The translations under genes were made by a program, and so were the position numbers. The notes beneath the pieces are model-generated. The model was not told the origin of the DNA and searched no databases. It saw only the letters and a program-made list of their open reading frames with translations. A stretch of 64,000 nt of DNA from Ideonella sp. WA131b (lineage in GTDB: Bacteria > Pseudomonadota > Gammaproteobacteria > Burkholderiales > Burkholderiaceae_C): the NCBI GenBank assembly GCA_023657425.1, contig JAGTJW010000001.1, positions 1,550,001-1,614,000 of the forward strand, read 5' to 3'. Numbering within the stretch: position 1 is the first letter of the stretch; the number at the start of each line of letters is the position of its first letter. Of this stretch, positions 31,232-40,052 are shown piece by piece.

Positions 31232-34071
31232 AGCGCCCCGGCAACGTCATCATCAACTCGCCCTTCGAGGCACCGCGCCGGCATTGGCAGCCGCAGCGCG
31301 ACGGCACCTTGACGCTGGTGGATGATCGCCGCCCGGCCAGCTATGAGATCTACGACGTCCGCAACAACACGCGGCGCGTGGAGACGCTGGACCAGGTGAA
31401 CGAGATTCGCCAGCGCGTGGACCGCTGGCGTGCGGACGACTACCCGGGCGTCACGGCCATCACCCGGCAGCTGCTGACCCATTGGCATGACCAGGGCGCG
31501 CGGCAGTACCCGTTCTACTTCTGCCAGCTGGAAGCCATCGAGACGCTGATCTGGTGGGTGGAGGCAACTGACGCCTACCGTCAAGGCGTGTTCCTGCAAG
31601 GCGACGGCGGGCTCTGGGAACGCGTGTGCAGCAAGATGGCCACCGGCTCGGGCAAGACCACGGTGATGGCGATGCTCATCACCTGGCAAGTGCTGAACGC
31701 CGTGACGTACCCGAAGCGGCCACGCGACTTCTCGCCCGCCATCTTCATCGTGGCGCCGGGCCTGACCGTGAAGGAACGCCTGCAGGTGCTGCTGCCCGGC
31801 AACCCAGCCAACGCCTATGACGAGTTCTCGACCTGCCCGTCGGAGTCGCTGCGGCAGAAGCTCAACCAGGCCGAGGTGCTGGTGGAGAACTGGCACACGC
31901 TGATGCCGGCGAAGGAGCCGGACCGCTCGGTGGTCAAGAAGGGGCGCGAGACCGACGAGGTCTACACGCGGCGCGTGCTGGGCCAGCTGGCACAGCACCG
32001 CGACATCGTGGTGATCAACGACGAGGCGCACCACGCCTACCGCAAGCCGGCCGATGTGAAGATCAGCAAGGCGGATGCGGAACGACTGGGCCTGGACCTG
32101 GACGAGGCCACGCGCTGGATCGAAGGCCTGGACCGTATCCACCACACGCGGCGCATCGGCCGCTGCTTCGACTTGTCGGCGACGCCGTTTGCGCCCACCG
32201 GCAAGACCAACAGCGAGGAAGGCCTCTTCAGCTGGATCGTCAGCGACTTTGGCCTGACCGACGCCATCGAGGCGGGTCTGGTGAAGACCCCGCGCGTGGT
32301 GATCCGGGATGATGCGCTGCCGGATGCCAAGAGCTATCGCTCCAAGCTCTACCACCTGTACCGCGACCCCGATGTGCAGGAAGACCTGAACCGGCGGGGC
32401 GCCGAGCCCCATGAGGCGCTGCCCAAGCTGGTTCAGGATGCCTACACGCTGCTGGGCGCCGACTGGCGCGTGGCCCTGCACGACTGGCAAATGGCAGGGC
32501 ACCACTCGCCACCCGTGATGCTGACCGTGTGCAACCGCGTGGAGACCGCGGCACGCGTCGAGCACTACCTCAACCATGGCGACGCGCACTGGCCGGAGCT
32601 GAAGTCGCCGGAGCAGACCCTGCGCGTGGACTCCAAGGTGCTGGAGAAGGCCGAGATGGGCGAGAAGGCCTCATCGGTCGCGCCCGAGTACGTGAGCCGC
32701 CTGCGGGAGATCGTGCGAGCAGCCCGGTTGCCGGCCGACCGCGAGGCGCGGCTGCTGGCCCTGGACAAGGAAGACCTGCTGCGCGCCATCGTGGACAACG
32801 TGGGCAAGCATGGGCAGGCGGGTCAGCGCCTGCAGAGCGTGATCTCGGTGGCGATGTTGTCCGAGGGCTGGGACGCGAAGAACGTCACCCACATCATGGG
32901 CCTGCGTGCCTTCACGAGCCAGTTGCTTTGCGAGCAGGTGATCGGCCGCGGCCTGCGCCGCGTGGGTTACGACAAGGACGAGAACGGCCTCTTCGTGCCT
33001 GAATACGTGAACGTGTTTGGCGTTCCTTTGTCGGTGTTCGTTGACGCAGGCGACGGCGGCGAGACGCCACCGCCGCCGAAGCCGAGCACCCAGATCGAGT
33101 CGCTGCCCTGGCGCAACGAGTTCGAGGTGCGGTGGCCCAATCTGCTGCGGGTGGACACGGTGGTCAAGCCGGCGCTGTCGGTGCAGTGGTCGAAGGTCGG
33201 CGATCTGCATCTGGATCCGGCGCAGACCGTGATCACGGCCGAACTCGCGCCGGCGGTGGGTGGTGCCACCGACCTGAGCAAGACGACCCACATCGACCTC
33301 AGCAAGCTGCCCGAGGAGTTTCGGGAGCAACGCATTGTGTTTCAGGCAGCACGCAAGGCGTTCGATCAGATCGCCGGCAAGTTCACCGGGAACCGGGAGT
33401 ACCTGGTGTTCCAGCTCATCCGGCTGGTGGAGCAGTTGCTGGCTTCGACGAAGCTGGTGATTCCGAGCCTGTTCCATGCCGGAAGCGTTAGGCGCCGTAT
33501 CCTGGTGGCGCTGAACATGGACCTCATCGTGCAACACGTGGTGAAGCACCTGGCGCAGCAGAACGTCGCGAGCATCGAGCCGGTGTTCGACCCGGAGCAG
33601 CCCATTGGCAGCACCCGGGCGATGCGCACCTGGTTCACCACCAAAGGCAACCAGCAGACGCGGAAGTCCCAGATCAGCCACGTGGTCGGCGACAGTTCCT
33701 GGGAGATCTATGCCGCCACCTTGTTCGATGCCAGCGACAAGGTGCAGGCCTACGCCAAAAACGACCATCTCGGGTTCCAGGTCTACTACCTCTGGGGAGG
33801 CTCGCGCAAACGATTCATCCCCGATTTCATCGTGCGTCTGGCCAATGGACACAACCTTGTGCTGGAGATCAAGGGAGAAGACTCGCCCATGAACAGCGCC
33901 AAGCGCGACGCGCTGGCGCTTTGGGTGAAGGCCGTGAACGCCAAGGGCGGGTTCGGCCGCTGGTGCAGCGACGTGGCGTTCAAGCCGGCGGAGCTTCAAG
34001 ACATCCTGAGCCGGCACGCGCATGGCAACCAACCCGACGACGTTGCGGCGAAAGTGCCGTTCACCCCATGA
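31228..34071 (+). CDS. Type III-like restriction subunit: SF2 helicase with PD-(D/E)XK nuclease
   Basis: A 947-residue restriction protein. The helicase half has Walker A ATGSGKTT (K143), the DEAH box NDEAHHAY (D265) and SATPFAPTG. Motif VI lies in QVIGRGLRR. The C-terminal nuclease is visible as PDFIVRL (D866) followed by LEIKGED (E880, K882), a complete PD-ExK site. It resembles the 'BPTD_3080' restriction-enzyme family I recall from Bordetella. GTG start, coupled to the DUF4276 gene. With the mod at 24795 it should recognise and cut DNA lacking the host methylation. Confidence 0.9.
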   Translation: MKRPGNVIINSPFEAPRRHWQPQRDGTLTLVDDRRPASYEIYDVRNNTRRVETLDQVNEIRQRVDRWRADDYPGVTAITRQLLTHWHDQGARQYPFYFCQLEAIETLIWWVEATDAYRQGVFLQGDGGLWERVCSKMATGSGKTTVMAMLITWQVLNAVTYPKRPRDFSPAIFIVAPGLTVKERLQVLLPGNPANAYDEFSTCPSESLRQKLNQAEVLVENWHTLMPAKEPDRSVVKKGRETDEVYTRRVLGQLAQHRDIVVINDEAHHAYRKPADVKISKADAERLGLDLDEATRWIEGLDRIHHTRRIGRCFDLSATPFAPTGKTNSEEGLFSWIVSDFGLTDAIEAGLVKTPRVVIRDDALPDAKSYRSKLYHLYRDPDVQEDLNRRGAEPHEALPKLVQDAYTLLGADWRVALHDWQMAGHHSPPVMLTVCNRVETAARVEHYLNHGDAHWPELKSPEQTLRVDSKVLEKAEMGEKASSVAPEYVSRLREIVRAARLPADREARLLALDKEDLLRAIVDNVGKHGQAGQRLQSVISVAMLSEGWDAKNVTHIMGLRAFTSQLLCEQVIGRGLRRVGYDKDENGLFVPEYVNVFGVPLSVFVDAGDGGETPPPPKPSTQIESLPWRNEFEVRWPNLLRVDTVVKPALSVQWSKVGDLHLDPAQTVITAELAPAVGGATDLSKTTHIDLSKLPEEFREQRIVFQAARKAFDQIAGKFTGNREYLVFQLIRLVEQLLASTKLVIPSLFHAGSVRRRILVALNMDLIVQHVVKHLAQQNVASIEPVFDPEQPIGSTRAMRTWFTTKGNQQTRKSQISHVVGDSSWEIYAATLFDASDKVQAYAKNDHLGFQVYYLWGGSRKRFIPDFIVRLANGHNLVLEIKGEDSPMNSAKRDALALWVKAVNAKGGFGRWCSDVAFKPAELQDILSRHAHGNQPDDVAAKVPFTP

Positions 34072-34116
34072 CAGGCACCTGCCGATGATCCCCCGCCTCG
34101 CTCAGCTGCTTTCGTC

Positions 34117-36195
34117 TTGAACGCCCCCGTCCCCATGTCGCTCAACGACGCGCAGATGCGCGCCGTGCACCACCTGGGCGGACCCTGCCTGGTGCTGGCC
34201 GGCGCCGGCTCGGGCAAGACACGCGTCATCGTGCACAAGATCGCGCGGCTGCTGCAGGCGGGCCTGGCGCCGAAGAACATCGCCGCCATCACCTTCACCA
34301 ACAAGGCCGCGGCCGAGATGCGCGAGCGCGCCAAGGCGCTGGTGGGCCCGCGCGCGGCGCGCGACCTCGCCATCAGCACCTTCCACTCGCTCGGGGTGCG
34401 CATGCTGCGCGAGAGCGGCCAGAAGGTCGGCCTGAAGCAGAACTTCAGCATCCTCGACAGCGACGACGTGCTCGGCGTGCTGCGCGACGCCGGGGGCACC
34501 ACCGACGCCGCGCTGGCGCGCCGCTGGCAGTGGGCCATCAGCCTGTGGAAGAACCAGGGGCTCGATGCCGACGGCGCGGAAGGCCAGGCACAGAACGACG
34601 ACGAGCGCGTGGCCGCGCGCGTGATGCGCCGCTACCAGGAGCGGCTCTCGGCCTACCAGGCGGTGGACTTCGACGACCTGATCGGCCTGCCCCGGGCGCT
34701 GCTGCAGCGCGACGCCGAGGAACGCGAACGCTGGCAGGCGCAGTTCGGCCACGTGCTGGTGGACGAGTACCAGGACACCAACGCCGTGCAGTACGAGCTG
34801 ATGAAGGCGCTGGTGGGCGAGCAGGCGCTGTTCACCGCGGTGGGCGACGACGACCAGAGCATCTACGGCTGGCGCGGCGCCACCATCGACAACCTGAAGC
34901 GCTTGCCGCAGGAGTTTCCTCGGCTCACGGTCATCCCGCTGGAGCAGAACTACCGCAGCACCGGGCACATCCTGCGCGCCGCCAACGCGGTGATCGCGGC
35001 CAACCCCAAGATCTTCGAGAAGAAGCTCTGGAGCGAGCTCGGCGACGGCGAGCCCGTGCGCGTGGTGCAGTGCGACAACGAGGAACACGAGGCCGAGCGC
35101 GCGGTGGCGCGCATCCAGAGCCTGAGGGCCGGGGCCGTGGGGCAGGGCGGGGCGGTGAAGCTCTCGGACTTCGCCATCCTCTACCGCGCCAACCACCAGG
35201 CGCGCGTGTTCGAGCAGAAACTGCGCGCCGCGCAGCTGCCGTACAAGGTGAGTGGCGGGCAGAGCTTCTTCGACCGCGCCGAGATCAAGGACCTTTGCGC
35301 CTGGCTGCGGCTGCTGGTGAACCCCGACGACGACCCCGCCTTCCTGCGTGCCGTGACCACGCCCAAGCGCGGCATCGGCCACACCACGCTGGGCAGCCTG
35401 GGCGAGTTCGCGGCGAAGTGGAAGGTGAGCCTGTTCGAGGCCTTGTTCAGCCCCACGCTGCCGGCCGTTCTCAAGGGCAAGGCGGTCGAGCTGCTGCACG
35501 ACTTCGGGCGCGAGGTGAACGAACTGCAGCACCGCGCCGGGCACACCCGCGGCGCCGAAGATGCCAAGGCGCTGCTGCTGGGCTGGCTCAAGGACATCGG
35601 CTACGAGCAGCACCTCTACGACGGCGAAGACAGCGAGAAGCTCGCCGCCTCGCGCTGGACCAACGTGCTCGACTTCGTCGACTGGATCGCGCGGCGCTGC
35701 GGCGGCGAAATCCGCAACGACGGCGGCCTGACGGAAGAGACCGAGCGCCAGACCGTGCTGCAGGTGGCGCAGACCATCAGCATCATCATCAGCCTGGCCG
35801 AGCGCGACACCGAGCAGGACGTGATCACGCTGTCCACGCTGCACGCCGCCAAGGGCCTGGAGTGGCCGCACGTGGTGCTGGCGGGCGTCAACGAGGGGCT
35901 GCTGCCGTTCAGGAGCGGCGATGACGACATGACGCCCGAGCGGCTGGAGGAAGAGCGCCGCCTGATGTACGTGGGCATCACGCGCGCGCGCCTCACGCTC
36001 ACCGTGAGCACGCTGATGCGGCGCACGAAGGGCCGCGACACGGTGGCCGGCGTTCCGAGTCGCTTCATCGCCGAGATGAAGCTCGAGGAGGCCGGCGCCC
36101 GCGAAGACCCGCGCGAGCGGCTCAAGCGGCTTCGCGCCGAGCTCGTCGCCAAGGTCGCCGCCTCGGCCGAGGCGCTGAAGTCGGCAGCCTCCTGA
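34117..36195 (+). CDS. rep: ATP-dependent DNA helicase Rep/UvrD family
   Basis: A 692-residue SF1A helicase that unwinds DNA 3'-5' in replication restart and repair. Walker A is LAGAGSGKTRVIV, motif II DEYQDTNAVQ, motif III VGDDDQSIYGWRGA and motif VI RRLMYVGITRARLTL. The length and YRSTGHILRAANAVIAAN favour Rep over UvrD. The TTG at 34117 gives MNAPVPMSLNDAQ; the ATG at 34135 is an equal alternative, and no strong ribosome-binding site decides. It follows the res gene by 45 bases but is probably core genome, marking the right edge of the island. Confidence 0.93.
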   Translation: MNAPVPMSLNDAQMRAVHHLGGPCLVLAGAGSGKTRVIVHKIARLLQAGLAPKNIAAITFTNKAAAEMRERAKALVGPRAARDLAISTFHSLGVRMLRESGQKVGLKQNFSILDSDDVLGVLRDAGGTTDAALARRWQWAISLWKNQGLDADGAEGQAQNDDERVAARVMRRYQERLSAYQAVDFDDLIGLPRALLQRDAEERERWQAQFGHVLVDEYQDTNAVQYELMKALVGEQALFTAVGDDDQSIYGWRGATIDNLKRLPQEFPRLTVIPLEQNYRSTGHILRAANAVIAANPKIFEKKLWSELGDGEPVRVVQCDNEEHEAERAVARIQSLRAGAVGQGGAVKLSDFAILYRANHQARVFEQKLRAAQLPYKVSGGQSFFDRAEIKDLCAWLRLLVNPDDDPAFLRAVTTPKRGIGHTTLGSLGEFAAKWKVSLFEALFSPTLPAVLKGKAVELLHDFGREVNELQHRAGHTRGAEDAKALLLGWLKDIGYEQHLYDGEDSEKLAASRWTNVLDFVDWIARRCGGEIRNDGGLTEETERQTVLQVAQTISIIISLAERDTEQDVITLSTLHAAKGLEWPHVVLAGVNEGLLPFRSGDDDMTPERLEEERRLMYVGITRARLTLTVSTLMRRTKGRDTVAGVPSRFIAEMKLEEAGAREDPRERLKRLRAELVAKVAASAEALKSAAS

Positions 36196-36230
36196 ATGCC
36201 CCGGCGCCCACGTCCGCGGGCCCGGTTCGT

Positions 36231-36683
36231 TCAACGCCTGGGCGCCAACTCCAGGGTCTTGCGCGAGAGCACGACGGTGCCCAGCTCGCGCAGCCCTTTG
36301 CCGTCGATGGGCACCGGGGTGTGCGCGCGCCGGATGCGCGCGAACGCTTCGGCGATGCCCTCGTAGCCGCGATCGTCGTGGTAGCTGTCCATCACCAAGA
36401 GGTGCCAGTCGGCGTCGTCGGTGGCGCTGTCCAGGAGCCGGTAGTCGTCCATCAGGCCCTGGAGCTTGGCGACGCGGTCCATCTCGAACCAGTTCGCGAC
36501 GATGTACCGGCGCAGGCGTTCGCGTTCACCCGGCAAGGCCTTGAGGAAGGTGAGTTCGACCGCCCTGTGGGCCTGGCCCGGCGCAGACGGCAAGGCGGCC
36601 GGCCGCTCGGCCAGCGCGGGCAGGCTCGTGCAACTGCCGAGCGCGGTCGTGAGCAGCAACTGGCGGCGGGAAGCGGTGGTCAC
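36231..36683 (-). CDS. Exported protein of unknown function downstream of the ene-reductase
   Basis: A 150-residue protein with an N-terminal signal (SRRQLLLTTALGSCTSLPALA; the RRQLL pattern could be Tat). The mature part has HRAVELTFLKALPGERERLRRYIVANWFEMDRVAKLQG, which recalls dimeric alpha/beta-barrel (NIPSNAP/Dabb-like) folds, but I cannot name a family. Its ATG overlaps the stop of the old-yellow-enzyme gene (ATGA), so both are made from one transcript. Convergent with rep across 35 bases. Confidence 0.7.
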   Translation of the reverse strand: MTTASRRQLLLTTALGSCTSLPALAERPAALPSAPGQAHRAVELTFLKALPGERERLRRYIVANWFEMDRVAKLQGLMDDYRLLDSATDDADWHLLVMDSYHDDRGYEGIAEAFARIRRAHTPVPIDGKGLRELGTVVLSRKTLELAPRR

Positions 36684-37798
36684 GAGGTCTCCTGGGCGCC
36701 GTGGGCGGATGCTCGGGTGCGGTCGGCATCGACGGTCGACACGCCATAGTCGGTGTAGCCGCGGTGGTCGCCGCCATAAACGGTGTCGGTGTCTACGGCT
36801 TGCAAGGGCCGCCGCATGCGCAGCCGCGCCGGCAGGTCGGGGTTGGCAATGAAGGCCCGGCCAAACATCACCGCATCGGCGCCGTGTCTGGCTAGCAGGG
36901 ACTGCGGCAATGCAACCGCGCTGCCGCCGCCCACCGTGTAGGGCCCCGGGACGCAGGCGCGCAGCGCCTCGTGGACGGCCGCGTCGGCGTCAGACGTGCC
37001 GGTGTCGGGCGCACACTCGACGAAGGCCAGCGGCAGTGGCCGCAGCGCCGTCAGCAGGGCATGGCAGGTGTGCGGCCACTCGTCGTCGTCGATGTCGTTG
37101 AAGCGCTTGCCCGGCGTGAGCTTCAGGCTGGTGCGGCGTGCGCCCACGGTCGCCGCCAGGGCCTCGACGAGCTCGATCACGAAGCGCGCACGGTTGCGGG
37201 GGCTGCCGCCGTAGGCGTCGCTGCGGCGGTTGCTGTTGGCGGCCAGGAACTGCATGCACAGGTAACCCGATCCGGCGTGGAGCTGCACCCCCGCGAAGCC
37301 GGCAGCCATCGCGCGGCGGGCGGCCTGCACGTGCTCGTCGATGACGGTGGCGATGTCGCTTCGCGAGAGAGCCCGCGGCACCGTGAGGGGCTGCTCGCCG
37401 TCGGCCGTCCAGACGCTGCCGGCGGCCGCGACGGCCGATGGCGCGCAGGGCTGCACGCCAGGGGGCAGGACGCTGGGGTGGGCGATGCGGCCTGCATGCA
37501 TGAGCTGCGCAAAGAACGGCGTGCCGTGTTCGCGCAGGCGGCGGGTCGCCGGCTCCCAGGCCGCTGCCTGGGCCGCGTTCGCCAGGCCCGGTGTGAGCGC
37601 GTAGCCGCGGCCCGCCTCGCAGGGAAACAGTCCCTCGCTGACCACCAGGCCCGCAGTGGCGCGCTGCGCGTAGTATTGGGCTGCCAGGTCGCCGATGCAG
37701 CCGTCCGCACTTGCGCGTGCGCGGGTCATCGCCGCCATCCAGATTCGGTTGCGCACCTGGTGGCCGGGAAGCCGGATAGGATCTTCGAGCGTGGTCAT
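36680..37798 (-). CDS. Old-yellow-enzyme family FMN ene-reductase
   Basis: A 372-residue TIM-barrel flavoprotein of the NADH:flavin oxidoreductase/OYE class that reduces activated C=C bonds. RNRIWMAAMTRARAS, FFAQLMHAGRIAHPSVLP, GVQLHAGSGYLCMQF and NSNRRSDAYGGSPRNRARFV follow the family order, and the C-terminal FMN-phosphate region GADAVMFGRAFIANPDL is clear. The active-site pair usually reads HxxN or HxxH; here it is H-A-G-S, so the second residue is Ser. ATG at 37798. Divergently transcribed from a LysR regulator 83 bases away, the usual pairing for inducible ene-reductases. Confidence 0.9.
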   Translation of the reverse strand: MTTLEDPIRLPGHQVRNRIWMAAMTRARASADGCIGDLAAQYYAQRATAGLVVSEGLFPCEAGRGYALTPGLANAAQAAAWEPATRRLREHGTPFFAQLMHAGRIAHPSVLPPGVQPCAPSAVAAAGSVWTADGEQPLTVPRALSRSDIATVIDEHVQAARRAMAAGFAGVQLHAGSGYLCMQFLAANSNRRSDAYGGSPRNRARFVIELVEALAATVGARRTSLKLTPGKRFNDIDDDEWPHTCHALLTALRPLPLAFVECAPDTGTSDADAAVHEALRACVPGPYTVGGGSAVALPQSLLARHGADAVMFGRAFIANPDLPARLRMRRPLQAVDTDTVYGGDHRGYTDYGVSTVDADRTRASAHGAQETS

Positions 37799-37881
37799 CG
37801 CTGCGCATCGTGCGGCCGGCGGCGCGCCGAAGAAAGCGGAAAGAACCGAACGACTCTTTCGACGACTCAGCACGACAAGCC

Positions 37882-38784
37882 ATGTCCCGCATCTCGCTCG
37901 AGGCCCTGGCCGCGCTGGACTGCATCGATCGGCGCGGCAGTTTCGCTGCCGCCGCGGCCGAGCTGCACCGGGCCACCTCCAGCGTTTCGCACACGGTGCA
38001 GAAGCTCGAGGCACGACTCGGCGTGCCCCTGTTCGACCGCGGCGGGCACCGCGCCGTGCTCACCCCGGCAGGGCGTGCGCTCCTGGAGGAAGGCCGCGGG
38101 CTGCTGGCGGCGGCCCGGGCCCTCGAGCGGCGGCTGCAAGGGCTCGGGCAGGGCTGGGAGCGCGAGCTCGTGATCGCGGTCGACGACATCGTGCCGCTGG
38201 ATCGCGTGCTGCCCTTGGTGGGCGAGTTCCTGGCGCTCGGCGCGCCCACGCAGGTGCAACTGCAGCAGCAGGTGCTCGGCGGTGTCTGGGAAGCCCTGGT
38301 GGCGCGGCGGGCCGACCTCGCCCTCGTGGATGTGCCGGCGGTCGCGCCGTCCGACATCGAGCATCGGCCCGTTGTGGATGTCCCGTTCGTCTTTGCCGTC
38401 GCACCTGGGCATCCGATGTTGCGGGAGAAGCAGCCGCTGTCGGCGGCGGCCTTGCGTGCGCACAGGGTCATCGTGGTGGCCGACAGCGCGCGCGGCACGC
38501 CCTTGCACCCGGGCGCCGTCAGCGGCCTGGGCACACCGCACGAGGTGCTGGGCGTCAGCTCTGTGCAGGCCAAGCTGGCCGCACAGAGGGCTGGGCTCGG
38601 CGTCGGCTTCCTTTCCCTGCCCTGGGCGGCACCTGCCCTGGCCGATGGCAGCCTGGTCGCCATGGCCGTGCGGTCGCCCAAGCCACCGGCGCGGCTCAGC
38701 GTGGCCTGGCGAAGCCCGCACGCGGGCGAAGCGCTGCGCTGGTTCGCGCAGCGGCTGCAGCAGCCCGGTGCCCTGCAGCCCTGA
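37882..38784 (+). CDS. LysR-family transcriptional regulator
   Basis: A 300-residue LTTR. The N-terminal winged HTH is LEALAALDCIDRRGSFAAAAAELHRATSSVSHTVQKLEARLG, here residues 6-47, and is followed by PLFDRGGHRAVLTPAG. The C-terminal two-lobed effector domain begins near residue 90. It lies head to head with the ene-reductase gene and most likely controls it and itself from the 83-base gap. The effector is unknown. Confidence 0.92.
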   Translation: MSRISLEALAALDCIDRRGSFAAAAAELHRATSSVSHTVQKLEARLGVPLFDRGGHRAVLTPAGRALLEEGRGLLAAARALERRLQGLGQGWERELVIAVDDIVPLDRVLPLVGEFLALGAPTQVQLQQQVLGGVWEALVARRADLALVDVPAVAPSDIEHRPVVDVPFVFAVAPGHPMLREKQPLSAAALRAHRVIVVADSARGTPLHPGAVSGLGTPHEVLGVSSVQAKLAAQRAGLGVGFLSLPWAAPALADGSLVAMAVRSPKPPARLSVAWRSPHAGEALRWFAQRLQQPGALQP

Positions 38785-38899
38785 GCCCAAGGCAACCCCA
38801 CCGCTGCGCCGCCTCGGCCGAAGCGCTCGTCCTCGTGATCCCACGGGCCCCTGCCCCTACGCGCCGGGCCTGTGCTGACGGGTACCCCAGGAGTACCGC

Positions 38900-39103
38900 G
38901 TGACCCCGCTGCGGTCCGACTTCTCCCGCCTGCCGCGCCGCGCGGCCCTGTTCGTGCAGATGAATGACCTGGTCTGCCGCGACGGCCATCTCGTGCCGCT
39001 GCTGTTCCGCCGCTACGTCAGTGCGGTGGCCAACAACCTGGTGGTGCCGCCCACCGGCTGGGACCTCGACATGAGCACGCTGGCGCAGTGGTGGCAGCGC
39101 TGA
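38900..39103 (+). pseudogene. C-terminal fragment of a peptide-type ABC solute-binding protein
   Basis: A 67-codon frame from GTG 38900 reads LPRRAALFVQMNDLVCRDG and ends with SAVANNLVVPPTGWDLDMSTLAQWW. This matches the extreme C-terminus of SBP_bac_5 (peptide/nickel-type) solute-binding proteins, with no signal peptide or N-terminal lobes. It is best read as a remnant of a deleted gene, though it has a GGAG near the GTG. A full-length family member starts at 62975 but its C-terminus is outside the window, so they cannot be compared here. Confidence 0.7.
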
Positions 39104-39115
39104 GCCGCCCGGGCG

Positions 39116-39949
39116 CTACATGCCCTTGAACAGCCCGGTGTAGCTGCGGCTGACCTCCAGCCGGTCGCTTCGGCCCTTGACGCTGACGATCTGGCGGCCG
39201 CGGAAGTCGCGCGTGACGCCCGCGATGGCCTTCACCGCCACCAGTGTGCTGCGGTGGATCTGCCAGAAGGCACGTGGGTCCAGCTCGTCGACCAGCTCCT
39301 TGATGGGCTTGCGGATCAGGGCCTCGACCTGTGCCGTCTGCACGCGCGTGTACTTCTCGTCGGAGATGAAGAACAGCACCTCGTCGACCGGAACCATCTG
39401 GATGTTCGGCCCCACGGTGGCCTGGATCCACTCCAGATACTGCGGCGGCTGGCCTGGGTTCAGCCGCGCCGACAGCTGGTGCAGCAGGGCCTGCAGATGC
39501 GGCCCCGGAGGTGCCTCGACACTGGCGTCGCGGCGTGCCGCCAGGCGCTGGCGGATGCGCTGCACGGTGAGCGCCAGGCGCTCAAGCTCGGCGGGCTTGA
39601 GCACGTAGTCGGCCGCGCCCTGCTCAAAGGCCTCCACCGCATACTGGTCGTAGGCGGTGATGAACACGATCTCGGGCAGCAGCACCTCGTCGTCGGCCCC
39701 GCCGCCCTCGGGTGGGGCCAGCTGCGCGATCTGACGCGCCGCCTCGACGCCGGTGGCACCGGGCATGCGGATGTCCAGGAAGACCACGTCGGGCCGGTGC
39801 TCGCGCACCAGCTCCACCGCCTCCAGGCCGTTCTTGGCCTCGGCCACCACCTGCAGCTCGGGCCAGGCCGATGCCAGCCGCGCGCGCAACTGCTCGCGCA
39901 TGAGGCGCTCGTCGTCGGCGATCACGGCGCGGGGAGCGGGGGTGTTCAT
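39116..39949 (-). CDS. LytTR-family response regulator
   Basis: A 277-residue two-component regulator. The receiver domain has the acidic pocket IADDERLMREQL and the phospho-acceptor Asp in DVVFLDIRMPGATG, with K in YVLKPAE. The C-terminal LytTR DNA-binding domain starts near residue 175 (VPVDEVLFFISDEKYTRVQT) and includes FWQIHRSTLVAVKAI and VSRSYTGLFKGM. It is 2-3 kb from no obvious target; its partner is the histidine kinase just upstream, separated by hairpin repeat copy 2. It resembles AlgR/LytR-type regulators; the regulon is unknown. Confidence 0.93.
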   Translation of the reverse strand: MNTPAPRAVIADDERLMREQLRARLASAWPELQVVAEAKNGLEAVELVREHRPDVVFLDIRMPGATGVEAARQIAQLAPPEGGGADDEVLLPEIVFITAYDQYAVEAFEQGAADYVLKPAELERLALTVQRIRQRLAARRDASVEAPPGPHLQALLHQLSARLNPGQPPQYLEWIQATVGPNIQMVPVDEVLFFISDEKYTRVQTAQVEALIRKPIKELVDELDPRAFWQIHRSTLVAVKAIAGVTRDFRGRQIVSVKGRSDRLEVSRSYTGLFKGM

Positions 39950-39980
39950 CGCATGCTCGGGTCAGGAAAGGCCGTGCATG

Positions 39981-40052
39981 CTAGGAGCGTCGGCGGCAGA
40001 AATCCAGCCCCGGCCCGGCGCGGGGCTGGATTGCTGCCGCCCACGCTCCTAG
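39981..40052. repeat. Hairpin repeat TAGGAGCG, copy 2 (fullest copy)
   Basis: Arms of 32 bases at 39981-40012 and 40021-40052 pair at 30 positions around an 8-base loop. Both ends read CTAG. The final CTA of the right arm forms the TAG stop codon of the histidine kinase on the minus strand. It sits between the kinase and its response regulator and could shift the ratio of the two mRNAs by processing or pausing, which is inference. Confidence 0.92.

Noticed and set aside
34117-36195. Rep/UvrD helicase as a fifth member of defence island 1
   Set aside because: UvrD-like helicases occur in some defence systems, but this one has full housekeeping Rep features, uniform high GC and a 45-base gap from res, so it is more likely core genome.
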